A stretch of 64,000 bases of DNA from Pyxicephalus adspersus (taxonomy: Eukaryota; Chordata; Amphibia; Anura; Pyxicephalidae). The notes below the pieces were generated by a model that saw only the letters and a list, made by a program, of their open reading frames with translations, did not search any database and was not told where the DNA came from. Shown here one piece after another: positions 44,062 to 56,200 of this stretch. The position numbers and the translations under genes were made by a program. Position 1 is the first letter of the stretch. The number at the start of each line of letters is the position of its first letter. The stretch is taken from NCBI RefSeq assembly GCF_032062135.1, contig NC_092860.1, positions 2,231,611 to 2,295,610 on the forward strand, written 5' to 3'.

Positions 44062-44290
44062 ATGCCTTATTTTTGCACACAATGCCCCATGGCCTTCTAT
44101 TGTACTGCAGTGGCTTATACCTCAATATCACATACAGTGCTTTATATCTCTCTTACTTACAATGCTCGTCCCCTCTGTATAATGGTCTGTGCAATCAGTT
44201 AACAATTCAGTGTAGGGATGCACATAAGTGCATTAGGTTAATGCACTTTATACACATATTATACACACATAACGCCCTTTATACATTGAT

Positions 44291-46553
44291 TGAAGGAGAT
44301 TTTAGGTGTCATTTCTTTCACTGCCATTGTGATATGCAATACTTTCAGGATTTGAAAAGATTGAGACAAGCAGAAGCAGCCACTAGCTTGTTTCTATATG
44401 TTTCAATGGGTGCAGGGCTTTATTAAGTGAACTGAGTGGCTGTGGAGCAGCTAGATAATATTTATCTGGCATTTTATCGGTTGCACGGTGCGATAGGATT
44501 GGTGAATTTGGCTGAGTGGGTTTTTGGTGCAATAGGGCCTGGGTTGGGGTAATAGGAAGAAACTACAAAAGAATCCTTTGATGTCCAGAAACTTTATGTG
44601 ATCAGTTGGGGGGAGCCTAACTTACTCCCCCATATCACTACATAATACCCCCTGGATTCCATTTCAGACCATTAATCTATCTCTCCATTGAAGACGGCAC
44701 TGTTTTGCAGTTGCGTTTTCCAGTGCAGTCTGGAAATTTGATGGTTTTGTAAAATTACATTTGATGAGGGTAACTGCTGATGGCTGTCAGCTATCAGATT
44801 ACTTATACGTACACGGTAAAAGCCGTACCTGCTCAATTCCAAAGCAAGTGCTTGTTTATTAGTTTGGCACAATGTTTTACATTTTATCACGCTTCCCGTT
44901 ACAGCACAAATCTATGGACAGAGCTTCATTAATATATTTTCACTAAATACCAACATGCTGTCTAGGTTTCCTGTTCTTATACAACAATTTTAAAAAACGC
45001 TAATTGTAATATTGATCTGATTTGCAGATCAGCATTATAGAAACAAGCAGATCCATGTACAAAATAGTATACTGTAACTATAACACCAAAAGTGAAAGTG
45101 TTTCAGTTTTCAAAGGAATAATTAAAACTGCATTTATTGAGCATTTACAAGTTTTACATGTTTTTCCTTTTTTACTGTCTATATATGTAACTAATTTAAA
45201 AAATCATCACTTAAATAAAAAATTTTTATTATTATTTTTTTATATTTCTGCTTATTTTAGAGCAAGAGTAATTTCATCCCGAAGTTGCTTCTCACCCGAT
45301 TTAAATCAAGGTGAATGCAAAAGCAGCTTGAATTTTATTGATTTATCTTAGCATGAGGTTAAATGCAGGTCACAAGAAAGTCAAATAAAGACTGAATAAT
45401 CTCCAAAGCATCCTAAACTGATGTTAACTGCTAGAAGAATGCTTTAATGAATGCACCCGAAAGCAAGCCATAAGTAATGACCTATAAGCATTAAGCACGT
45501 GGAAAGTTTGTTCTTATGTGCTTTGTTTTTTTGTAGTTGCGACTGATAATTTAAGATAATATTTAAATACACAAATAATTGTCATATTATCATTACCAAT
45601 CTACCCTTAGTCCACAGCTCTATTTTGTGTCAATGGGCTCCTACAGTTGGAATGGCTTTGCTATGCAATGTAAAAGAGCTGGGGCTTTTTCTAGGCTGAG
45701 TTCTGATTTGCAGCTAATAAAGATAAACAAATTGGTACCTATGGTAGCAATATTTTAAAATGTTACCAGTTTATATATAGCCAGAATAAATGTTTTAAAT
45801 TTTCCTGTCTTTGATTTAAAAAAGAGTTAATTATTTTACTTGAAAATATTTTCCACTTTAAGAAAAAATGTTGGCTTTGAAGAGGGGGCTACCATACAAC
45901 GTCAAAGCGAAGACAGCACATTAAGAGAAATATATGAAAGCAGCAGTCTTTTAAAGAAAATAATGGATTTCCACAGTATAAAGAAGTTCAAATAGAGAAA
46001 ATACATTGCGGATTATTAGCTTAGCAAATTCGTACAGGAAATACCAATGAACAGACAAATTGATTCGATGTATGAATTCTGTAAAACAAAGACGCAGGAC
46101 TGTCCTCACTTTTTGCCTTCATCAATTATTACTTAATTCCATTGTAATTACAGGAATGCATTTAGAGACGGGAAGGGGATTATGCTTGTTGGACTTTCTT
46201 AGACAGCTATAGGACAATATATTTTCTGGTGACAGGCAGAAAGGCCACTGTTCCTGAAAGCACTAAAGTGTACACATGGAAGTGACAGGTTTAGAGGCAA
46301 TTCTCCATGATTAATAGTAACCTAATTCTCTACAGATACTAAGAAGAAGATCTGTTTAAATTTCCATATGCACATGCTTTCTATGTCATCTTCTTTTCTT
46401 TTGTACTGTACATGCACACAAACAGAATTACCGTATATAGGAAAATGTAAAAATGGAAGATTTTGGAATTTAACATTAACCGTTGTTGTTTATATATAAA
46501 TAAAGTCATGTGGACAGAAAACATTGAGAGAACCTAAAACTTTATTTAATACT
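44291..46553. other. No gene seen; candidate conserved block 45880-46340
   Basis: No repeat ends or coding signal. The region 45880-46340 has balanced composition and clustered AT-core motifs (CATCAATTATTACTTAATTC near 46120). It could be conserved non-coding DNA; this is a guess from appearance. Open frame 45022-45351 is not recognisable. Confidence 0.3.
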
Positions 46554-46948
46554 TGGGATGAGCGCGAATATTAAGAAAATTAAGTTAGATCGCGCGGCGA
46601 ATAGGGCCTTTCTCGCTCACCGAAAATGTAAGCAAGAATGGGTTGAGCTCTTGCCAAACAGGAGGATTTCCAGGACTGCATCATGCAGCCCTGGCAATCC
46701 TCTGCGATCTCCGGGCACTAGAGGTTAATAAACCTCTAGTCCTCCGGGGATCGCACACTCTTCTCAATGAATGGAGCCACAGCTGCAATCATTGAGAAGG
46801 TGCCCGGCAAAGGAGAACCTCCTGACATTGTAATATAAATATCTTACATTTGTATCTGTAACATGTATCATTTGTAAGAGATACTTATATTACAATGGCA
46901 GGAGGTTCTCCTTTTCCGGGCACCTTCTCAATGATTGCAGCTGTGGCT
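46554..46948. mobile_element. Long fold-back MITE, copy 2, right end truncated
   Basis: It starts TGGGATGAGCGCGAAT and follows copy 1 through CCGAAAATGTAAGC and AACAGGAGGATTTCC. The arms 46775-46838 and 46885-46948 pair over 64 bases with two mismatches around a TTTGTATCTGTAACATG centre. Similarity stops at 46948 inside the right arm, so the right terminal repeat is missing. Confidence 0.85.
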
Positions 46949-48150
46949 AAGAATTATAGGCCTACAATGTAAAATACATTTCCATGCATAAAATTGTAAC
47001 GCTTTTTGGTTGAAAGTACAAACAGAAATAGAACGTTAGAAAGATTAGGAAATATCTGATCTGCGGACCAAATTTCCATTTCCTTTCCTTGTGTCATTGT
47101 CATTCATAGGTTCACTTCTATTGGTAGAAAACTTTAATAGATGCATTCTTTTTCCTGTTCATCTTTATAAAGAGTCTTTTGTTTTCTAGGTGTTCATGCC
47201 ACCTGACCCATTCACATAGTTTGGCAAGTTGCCTTTTCAGCAGTTTAGGATTGCTCATGTAGCTTACATTGGGCTCTGTCCCTTTAGTAACATTTTTCAA
47301 TCTTGCAGCCATAAAGTACACAGATACTTCATGTATAGGTATAATTCATGAATTCCTCAAATATATGTACAAATATGCAGGGTCAGAAGGACACAGCAAA
47401 GAGAGAAAGCATAAAAAGGAAAAAAGATAAATATATGAGAGATTACTCCGTGCCCAGAATATGAGATTAGCAGATGTGAAATTTACCATCTACAGATTTC
47501 AAAACATTGAATTTTATTCTCCAGGTTTAAATTATCAAGAAAAGGGGAAACAGTAGAAACAATATTCCAGTAGCAATTCTAATATTACCTTTGTGTATTT
47601 TATCCAATTACTGATGTGCAGTGACAGACTTTATATTGGTCAGTTGAGTAAGATTAAATGACGTTATTGCTTTTATATTTAGTTGATGGAATGGTATAGC
47701 CTAAAATCAAAGTTTGAGGTTTTTCCCAATGGTTTGGATCACAATTCCCATGGGTAAGAATATTCTGTTTGTAAAAGTTGCTTGTGTAGCACTAACATGA
47801 GAATCATTTGTGCAGATGGAAATTTATACAAGGATATTTGTAATTGCTAAAAGGTTTAAAACACATTGAAGGCATATTATATATAAATCTGGATGTGGAT
47901 ATTGGGGCCTGATGAAGTGTTAGGATGAATGTGTTTGTTCTATTTATGGACTTTAATTTATTCCAATGGGGTAGTCTTATTAGGTTTGGGTTGTATATCT
48001 TACAGGTGTATATATATGTATAAATCATATATGTATCGGTATGTAGGTTTTTGCATCTGCTGCAACAGATCACTTATAATAGTTTCTTTCTTTATTACAA
48101 TGATCCTATTTTATTTAGTAATTATGACTGCAAAATCTTTTTGACCCACT
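46949..48150. other. No gene seen
   Basis: AT-rich. The minus frame 47118-47321 is not recognisable. CATTCCAGGTTTGCTGGATC at 48152 is a small piece of the MITE family of 11308. Confidence 0.4.
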
Positions 48151-48255
48151 GCATTCCAGGTTTGCTGGATCATCCAGGTCCAGTGTGTCTCATTTTGGAA
48201 TGAGTCCCTCCAACAAGTCAGAACTCCAGCCAGGAAAAAAAACACAAATATATTT

Positions 48256-48770
48256 GGGCAGCATGGTGGCTCAGTGGTTAGCACTCCAACCTTTGTAGCT
48301 ATTATTATTATTCTTATTAAACAGGATTTATATAGCGCCAACATATTATGCAGCGCTGTACATTAAATAGGGATTGCAAATGACAGACTAATACAGACAG
48401 TGATACAGGATTTATATAGCGCCAACATATTATGCAGCGCTGTACATTAAATAGGGATTGCAAATGACAGACTAATACAGACAGTGATACAGGAGGAGAG
48501 GACAAGCTACATCTCAGGTTCAAATAATGGTCAGGTCACTATCTGCATGGGGTTTGCATGGGTTTCCTCCCACATTCCAAAAGACACACAGTTAGGTTAA
48601 GCGGCTTCCCCCCAAAATTGACCTTAGACTGTATTAAAAAGATGACTTTTGGTAGGGACATTAGATTGTGAGCCCCTTTGAGGGACAGCTAGTCACATGA
48701 CTATGGACTTTGTACAGCGCTGCACAATATTTTGGCACTCTATTATTAATGTACAATAATAATAAATCTA
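48256..48770 (+). mobile_element. tRNA-headed SINE split by an L2 tail
   Basis: The head GGGCAGCATGGTGGCTCAGT is at 48256-48300. After an inserted L2 tail (48301-48510) the SINE resumes with CAGGTTCAAATAATGG and CACTATCTGCATGG, and ends with ATTAGATTGTGAGCCCC, TTTGTACAGCGCTGCACAAT and an AAT-rich tail. Confidence 0.88.
48301..48510 (-). mobile_element. L2-type tail with perfect 84-bp tandem duplication
   Basis: 48321-48404 and 48405-48488 are identical 84-base units. Each contains the L2 3' end (on the minus strand CTGTCTGTATTAGTCTG, TTTGCAATCCCTATTTAATG and TTGGCGCTATATAAATC). An ATT-rich end at 48300-48318 marks the 3' terminus. Since 84 is divisible by 3, the minus-strand frame repeats in register, but this is not a gene. 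Confidence 0.92.
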
Positions 48771-51700
48771 GCTCTTTCTGAAATATTTTCCTGCAAACCA
48801 GATATTTCCCTGTGTTTTCTGCCACTATAAATCCCCACTCTTATGGCTGGCATTATTTTCCAGCTTCCTTTGAGTTCAGGTTGCCCTGGACCGGCCTGTA
48901 ACTGGACATTGAAAGAAGAAATAACACAGCAATGATGTCTTCCGTCTGTTACTTTTCCTATTAGCATGTTTCCTACCAAAATATTAGGTGAATGTCTCCT
49001 TTTGCTGCTTCTCTCACATACCAGCCTTGTTGCAGTAAGTTGATTCCAGTTAAAATTGATGAACACCGCTTGCATTTATAAGATACATTTAATAGCAATA
49101 TTGATTAGAGCAGCGTTATTTGTGTATGTGTGTTTTTTAAATATACAGCAGCTTTAAAACATGGCTTCTTTTTGCTTTGTTGTTTTAAATTGCCCTTTTT
49201 TCAGTGCTAAATGTTGCTTTTTCTAAGAAATCATAAAAGTATTGATAACTGTTGACATAATGTCCAAAACATAAAAAGGGAATGTGTAGTGCTGACAAGG
49301 AAAGAATATAATTTGTAAAAGTAATTACCACACATCATATACTGAGATTTTCTCAAGTGAGTCTGTCCTGGTCATTTATGGGAACTAATGGTTTTCTTTT
49401 ATAGTCCGTATTCTCTGCTACTAATCACGTTTTCTGTATTGCTGTTGGACAATATTTTGTTGTCTCTTGTATGGAGTGCATTGGTGCTCCTTTCTATAAC
49501 TGTTTGAATATTCTCTAACTTTGCTAGTTTGTGTCCGAGCAAAAATGGAATGAAAGACCTTCGTCCACCCAACCTGGCAATTCTCTGGGTTGGCGATTGT
49601 TCAGGATTTGTACCCTGCATGGTGCTAGAAACTGGAGAAAGTCATCTACTGTATGCTATCAAAAGATACTGAGTATTTCCAATGGTTCTAGTTGGAAAGA
49701 AGGGGCGATGGGGGGACATACAGTAGGTATAAGTAGCAAAAAACAACTTATTTTGTCTAAAATAACATTAGAACAGGTTCATTTAAAAAAAAAAAAGTCA
49801 AATGAAAATTTACTGCTGCTCTTAGCAATGGTTCTATCTGTTAAACTGCACATTTTCTGCAATCTGCACCCTCTGTCCTTTGGTATTGAGTTGCAAAGTG
49901 TAAAGACACCAACAATGTATAAAATACATAAAAAATAGTTTCTTGTGAATCTCCTTATATTTTGTATACTTAACCTGTAAAGCCATATCCATTTATCTGC
50001 AATACAGAAAAGGATCAAATATTCAATTTGTTAGTCCAATTATATATTTTTAAGTTGTAAGATTGCTCTGCAGTTTGTCCATTTAGTGCACTTTCAAGCA
50101 TTTTGAATATTTGGGTTCATTGTGCCTTAAGATATGATTATATCTATTCTATTACACATCACAAAACCAATATGCAAGAAAGTGCTGCCTTTAATGTAAG
50201 AACAAGCTAATCAAAGAGTTTTCATATACTAATTAACAGCAATTAACATAGATCAAACTGGCTTGGATTTTTTTCTTTGCTGTGCTGGTTCTCTTTTGCT
50301 ACATACTTTGGATCCAATTAATGAAAAGTCTTTTGTAGTGTAATGTTTACCAGTTAAGTTACTATTAATTTGCTCCACAAGCCTCAATCATTCACTATGG
50401 TTTGTGTGAACATCTGGCATATTGATCACAGCCTTCACATTCTTGTAGAAATTCTTTATATTAACATCCTGTGCCTTTTCATTCTGTCTTCCTATAATCC
50501 GGAGATAAAAGACAAGATTTATGGGGCCATTTCATGAGAACAAATAAATTCTTATTGCGCCACATCTTCTTTGCTGTAGAAAATTTGTAGTGCACATTTA
50601 AGGATATATATATATATATTGGTTTACGTTATATAAAACTAAAGTGTATAGACTGTGTTCCTTGTAGTTTATTTTCTGCAGTGTTGATCGCAGTATATCC
50701 TAAATATATTAGGGATTTTCTATAATGGCTTCAATGTCTGCAAACAAAACATGTCATATAAAAATATATTTTGCTAACTGTAATCTCTTTATTCTAATGT
50801 ACTGTCCCCTACTGTGTCTTTTAATAGATCTGTATAGACAACCACAAAAGATGAGAATGCTTCAATAATAAAACAGTTTCTTCATATGGTGCTGCAATGT
50901 TTACATGCAATAAATAAAATGTGGTAATGGAAGATTGATTTAATTGAAAAGGAAAACTACTGGGTCAGTTAAAGTGAAACTGCAGGCAAAACACTAAATA
51001 ATAATTTGGATTGCATATATGGTGGTGTACCTATTGTTTTTAATACCTAAGGATTTGTAACTTTGTTCAGCCAGTTTTGTCATAGTTTTGCTTACATCTT
51101 TTGTACTAGCAAAATGGTCATTATTCTGCTTCTTGATTCTGTATGATCCCTGCTAATTACATTGAAATCGTTATGATAAGTTGCTGTGCAATTACATTAC
51201 TCTCTTTTCTTCTGGAAATCTTCTAGTGTTCCTAGAAAGTACTCCAGAGTGCACAGAGCAGAGTTCAGATCCGAGGATTCAGCAATAACCATCTGATCAC
51301 AATGCATGATGATTTGCAATCCTGACTTGTTTCTTCATTGTAATCCCTAACATACACCGCGATCCCTGTGCACCCTCTGGACTCTGTAGTGTTTGATATA
51401 AATGTTTTCCTTGTACCTTCTGTAAAATAAGCAAATCAGAAATCTTAACTGGCCATAAAAGCCCCAATATTCCCATCTGGTTTGTTTGCTATCATTTCTG
51501 TGCCATCATCCTATTTGGCCATATCGTCTGTACTAAATCCTACTTTAGTGGCTGGCGTAATATGCAAGCCCAGGTTTTAAAAGAGTAGTTATCACTACCA
51601 TGCAAAAGGCTCTTATGTCTCTGGGTATATTGCATTTATAAACCTATTGTTATATAATGCTATTGGACACTTAGCTATGAACCTTGGACCTCCTTTTTTC

Positions 51701-53380
51701 TTCGGGATCTGGGTTTTCTGCAGTCAGGCATCAGAATTCATCAAAGGCCTGGTCTGTCCTCTTATTCTGTTCCAGTGACTCCCGGCTTCTAATTTTATGG
51801 TTTCTACTTTTGTTTAGGATGCTACACAGCTTTTTGCATTCATTTATTTTTTTTTTATAAGCAGTTAAGTAGAGGGCACAGATCCATCCTATCGTGTTAA
51901 TTTTTTCAGTTGTTGGCTGCCTTTCGTTTACTGGGCTTGTTTAGTAAATTTAGAGATATTAAATACCACCTGCCGCTTTATTTATATACAGAAGTCCTGT
52001 GTATTCTAAGCCGGACCTTTTCGAACTGAAAAGTGTGTTTTGCAAGCGGCACCACAACCACATGTGGAGAAATGGTATGAATTGCCATTCCTACGTCGGG
52101 TGAAAGAAGCTCCTGTTCATATATGACCCTTCAATGTCATCAGTGATCAGGTCCCTTACTCTTTACTTTCCAGGCCATTAACAGTTCCTCCTCTTAATCT
52201 TCCATTAGAACCCATTCTGCTTTCACTCTCTTTCTTTCCTTAAGAAAAGTCTTTTTGCTGTGCTTCATCTCCGCACTAAATGCTTTGCCTCCTATTCCTT
52301 AGAAACACATAAAAGGCAGCCTAATTACAACTGCTTGCAAATAGAATTGTCGATAATAAGTAAGTAAAAAGAAAATGTTAGCAAGATGTCACTCCTAATC
52401 ATAGTTACTTACAGTAGGTAATCGGGCTTGTAAAAATAAAGAAAAACATTAGCAACAGACGTTGTAATTGGTTTTAATCCCGGGTCTGTTTTTGTTTTGA
52501 ATTTCTGGGCAAAAGGTCAAGTTCATGGCAAACTTCACCCAACACAATAAAGTACTTAATGTGACGGCAGTAGCAGGGAGGAGGATTATGGGAGTCCCCA
52601 ACATCAAGCCCTGGAGACCACTGTTTAAATATTTTCCGGGTAACTCAAGACTTTACTGCTCAGACCACTTAAGGGATATATGACCTAGGTCTGGCGAGGT
52701 TATGCTGCCAATGGATCAACTCATTGACTGCCTATTATAAAGCTCTTTAAAGGGTATTTGTTTGGTGAGATTATTGCAGAAGAGGTGGTAAGATTTTGGT
52801 CAGGTTATTAGAAAAACTGAACCAGTCAGATTTGGTTTTACGGCTCTCAATTCCGGAAAAAAAAAAGAAAACCATTTGCATGGTTCCTGTGCTGTGCTTT
52901 TTACTAGTTTGCTGTCCACGGCACTGAAAGAATTGGATATTAGACACTTTTTTTTCCCGATATAACAAATTTAAGTAGCGGGATTTGTTCTTACAAAGAA
53001 AAATCAAAAAAGATTTGTAAACAGTAGTAGGTGATTTTCTGCCATAAACAAATTTTAATGTGCAATTTAGTCTTTTTCAGAACGTATCTGAGTAACTGCA
53101 TCATAATCAAAATATCATTTTTACTTTGACAATTGCTTCTCTTATTAATATTTTTCCTTTATCTCTCATGTTGCTTTCTTTTTGCCTCCTATTTTTATAA
53201 AGTTGTTTAGTTTTGTGGGGAGAGAACCTACTAATGAAAGGGTTAGTCATCCTAAAATTAACATTCCCAATGTTCTCCAGCCATTTTCAATTGGAAACCT
53301 CAAACATTGGATTTTCCAAGATAAGTTGTTTTGCTTTCCTTACTACACAACTATGACATGTAGAATGATAAACCTCTTAT
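48771..53380. other. No gene established in 4.6 kb
   Basis: The longest apparently repeat-poor stretch of the window. Candidate conserved-looking segment at 50160-50420 (TAATCAAAGAG and ACTAATTAACAGCAATTAAC). A GACTCCCGGCTTCT-type segment near 51778 and a CTTTCCTTAAGAAAAGTC segment near 52232 faintly recall the RT end of an L2-type LINE. Open frames at 49399, 49531 and 49779 overlap on both strands and are not recognisable. Confidence 0.35.
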
Positions 53381-53381
53381 A

Positions 53382-53645
53382 CAGGTAGTCCTCGTTTAAC
53401 TACTTACCTGTTTACCAATCGCCTGCATTTACATCTGTCCTTCTACAAGAATAATACAGTGTACATCAACGCGGTGTCTCCTCTTCTGTCTTCTGGACTC
53501 CATCTTTCTTCCTCCTTTGCGTTACTCCACGTTTCCTGGCACACTTTCAGACCAGGTCTATCCTAAGCTCATCGCTTAAAGACAAATTTTCATAACAACC
53601 AGGTCGGGAATGGAACCTGGTCATTAAGCGAGGAGCCTCTATACT
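53382..53645. mobile_element. Tigger/pogo-like MITE
   Basis: Starts at a TA with CAGGTAGTCCTCGTTTAAC and ends in CATTAAGCGAGGAGCCTCTA, an imperfect inverse. There is no coding capacity. The right boundary is uncertain by several bases. Confidence 0.6.
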
Positions 53646-55261
53646 GGAATCATCTAGGTAGAATAAAACTCCTGCAAAGATCTTGCAAAGAAATAGAAAA
53701 AAGTTAGTCAGTAGCTCAGTCCAAAAGCATCTATTCACAACTGGAATAAGAATATTGAGTTCACTGACCTTGGCATTCCTACCTACTTACCAATAAATAT
53801 TTTGTTATCTGTTAGGCTACGTGGCCATAATCAACACCTCGCCTCTCTTTTTGGTATTGCATTGTTCTTTTTTATGTTGCTCAGTCCATGTCATGTTATG
53901 AAATGTAGGGTTTGACTTCTTTGGAGAGTTTGCATTGTATTAGAGATCGCTAAGATTCCAGATTTCTCAACCCAAGGAAAGCTAAGGTTCTTTCCGAGGT
54001 TTGTAATTTTGTAAACTTAGTGTTTTCTCCCTCTGTGACTAGGGTACTAATTAGGTGACATGCTGGGCCAGTTCTTTGTTTCAGATATTGTATACAAGAT
54101 ACTTGTATCCAATGCATGCTTAGTGATGGGGAAACATTCATCGCCATCTTTAGCTGCAACCGGGAGAGTTATATTTTTTTTTGTTGTGCTTTATATTGCC
54201 ATTGATTAAATCCAGAAATGAGACCATATCCCATACCAAGTTACAATGTCATAGCATCACTAGTGTAAAAAAACTAGTATAGTATACTAGTATAACATTC
54301 TGAAATCAACATTCAAATTAACACACAGTTCTGTTAGTAAAATGAACTTCTATAATGAAACATCTATCATCTCTGGCAGTGTATTTCTACACAATGCATA
54401 ATATTTTATGCTTTAAAAAATCTGATGTTTTGTCTGGAATTCTCAAAAAATATATTTCCTTTAAAAATACTTTTGCTTGACAGAGGAAAAGTAGATATTA
54501 GATGTACTGTAAACACGGTCTGACTTCAGTACCATTGCCACCATCTGCTTAAAAATACATTATCTCCATGAGACATGCATGTCAGATTTATTACTGCTCA
54601 GAATTTTCTGTGAGCCATAACTTACAAATGGTTTACTGGTAATTAAAACCAACCAATCATATCCATGACTTCTACTTCCCCAAATATTTAATAAATGGGC
54701 CTTGGGCATTAGCTTCCAGTCTGTCTGCAGAGGTTGTCAAACTATTATCTGTCATGGTCAAAGAGGTTACCGGGTTTGTGTCCCAAGTGGATAGGAGACC
54801 AAGTTTTGGGATAAAATATAGAATTTGTTTTAGATATATTTAAATTTTGCTATAGTCATCCCAACACAAATTTCCTGCTTTGAATTCTTTTCTGCTTTTC
54901 TGTTTGCTTTTTAATGGTTCAGTTTAGTTAAACATATAAAGTAGATGTACACCATACGTGCATGATATTTAAAGCATTGTGCATCATAATAAAATACAAA
55001 CGTTCACTTTTGTTCCTCCTTTGTTGCAGTTCATTGCTGCTAATCTTTATCCTCTTTGAAGCCGCTTCTTGCCTACGTGCATGTACTCCATCAATGGCTT
55101 TTGGGAATTTTTAACGATGAGAGTCTTCATTGAAAACTGACCTACAGATGTACAAGAAGACTGGCAGAGTATTGTCGACTGTATATAACAGAAAGGAGCT
55201 GGTCAAGGACCTGCGTGACAGGATAACCAGGTATTATTTTTGTTATAGATGTAAATTATGT
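53646..55261. other. No gene seen
   Basis: AT-rich. The minus frame 53950-54159 is not recognisable. Confidence 0.45.
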
Positions 55262-55293
55262 TATATTTTTATTATTATTAATATTAATATTAA

Positions 55294-55327
<34 letters not shown>

Positions 55328-55352
55328 AATAATAATAATAATAACAATAATA
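55262..55352. repeat. (ATT)n/(AAT)n microsatellite at L2 end
   Basis: ATT repeats pass into AAT repeats, directly abutting the L2 3' end. L2-type LINEs usually end in such short tandem repeats. ATT and AAT are complementary, so the two halves could form a hairpin. Confidence 0.9.
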
Positions 55353-55354
55353 AC

Positions 55355-56200
55355 CATATTTATTTAGCGCCAACATTTTATGCAGCACTGTACAGTAAAT
55401 AGGGGTTGCAAATGACAGACAGATACAGACAGTGACACAAGAGGAGGAGAGGACCCTGCCCAGAAGAGCTTACAATCTAAGAGGTGGGGGAAGTATCACA
55501 CAATAGGAGGGGGATATGGAATCGTGGGAAGTAGTGAGAGCTTAGGAGACAGAAGTCTATGGGTAGGTGAGGGTGAATAGTTGGGTTTTGTGTCCTCTCT
55601 TCAAATGAACAGAAGTAGGAGGAAGCCGAATAGGACGAGGAAACCATTCAGAGAGTCGGGACAGAGAGCGTGTTCAAGGAGTTTGGTGGTCTCTGGGGAC
55701 AGGTAGAACGGATTTTGGCGATGCTGCGTAGATGAAAGTGACAGGACCTGGAAATGCTCTGAATATGGGGGGTAAATGAGAGGGCTGAATGGAAGGTGAC
55801 ACCAAGACAACGTGCCTGAGGGGAGGGGGGAATAACAGTGTTATAACAGTTAGATATATGTCAGGGGGGGATTTGGAATTTGAGGGGGGATGATGATGAG
55901 TTCTGTTTTATCCAGGTTGAGTTTCAGGAATCGGTCAGACATCCATGAGGAGATGGCTGACAGGCAGCATGAGACCTTATCCAGGACTGAGGGAGACAGG
56001 TCAGGGGTGGACAGATAGATTTGAGTGTCATCAGCATACACATACAGATGTAAGCCAAAGGAGGATATGAGACTACCGAGAGAGGAGGTGTACAGAGAAA
56101 AGAGAACCGGTCCAAGGACTGACCCCTGAGGAACACCAACAGGGAGGAGAGTGGGCGAGGAGGAATTACCATTGAAAGAAACTTGAAAGCAGTAGTCAGA
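55355..56200 (-). pseudogene. L2-type LINE, internally deleted, RT palm motif intact
   Basis: The minus frame 56200-55850 shows [39 protein letters not shown] and [14 protein letters not shown], the palm and following motifs of an L2/CR1-group reverse transcriptase with the catalytic YADD intact. After a frame change come ARCLGVTFHSALSF and IRSTCPQRPPNSLNT-like sequence, then the C-terminal end around EERTQNPTIHPHLPI. The usual segment between these is missing, so a large internal deletion removed most of the thumb and C-terminal part. The 3' UTR ends in the shared tail (TTAGATTGTAAGCTC…GGCGCTAAATAAAT). The 5' part is truncated near 56200. It is inactive but fairly young by sequence quality. 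Confidence 0.9.

Larger units (their letters stand above)
43298..44290. repeat. Decayed ~28-base tandem repeat, split by two insertions
   Basis: Units of roughly 25-30 bases starting CAGTGCCTCAT / CAGTGCTTTATAT / CAATGCC recur at 43298-43470 and resume at about 44058-44290. The SINE (43470) and a MITE half (43988) sit between. Units are strongly diverged. Confidence 0.5.

Noticed and set aside
47118..47321. Basic 67-codon minus frame
   Set aside because: No family match; isolated.
48317..48523. Minus-strand frame with a perfectly repeated 28-residue unit
   Set aside because: It is the in-frame translation of the 84-base duplication of an L2 tail, not a repeat protein.
51740..52270. Possible L2-type RT C-terminal remnant
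   Set aside because: Resemblance is limited to two short segments and the reading frame does not hold.
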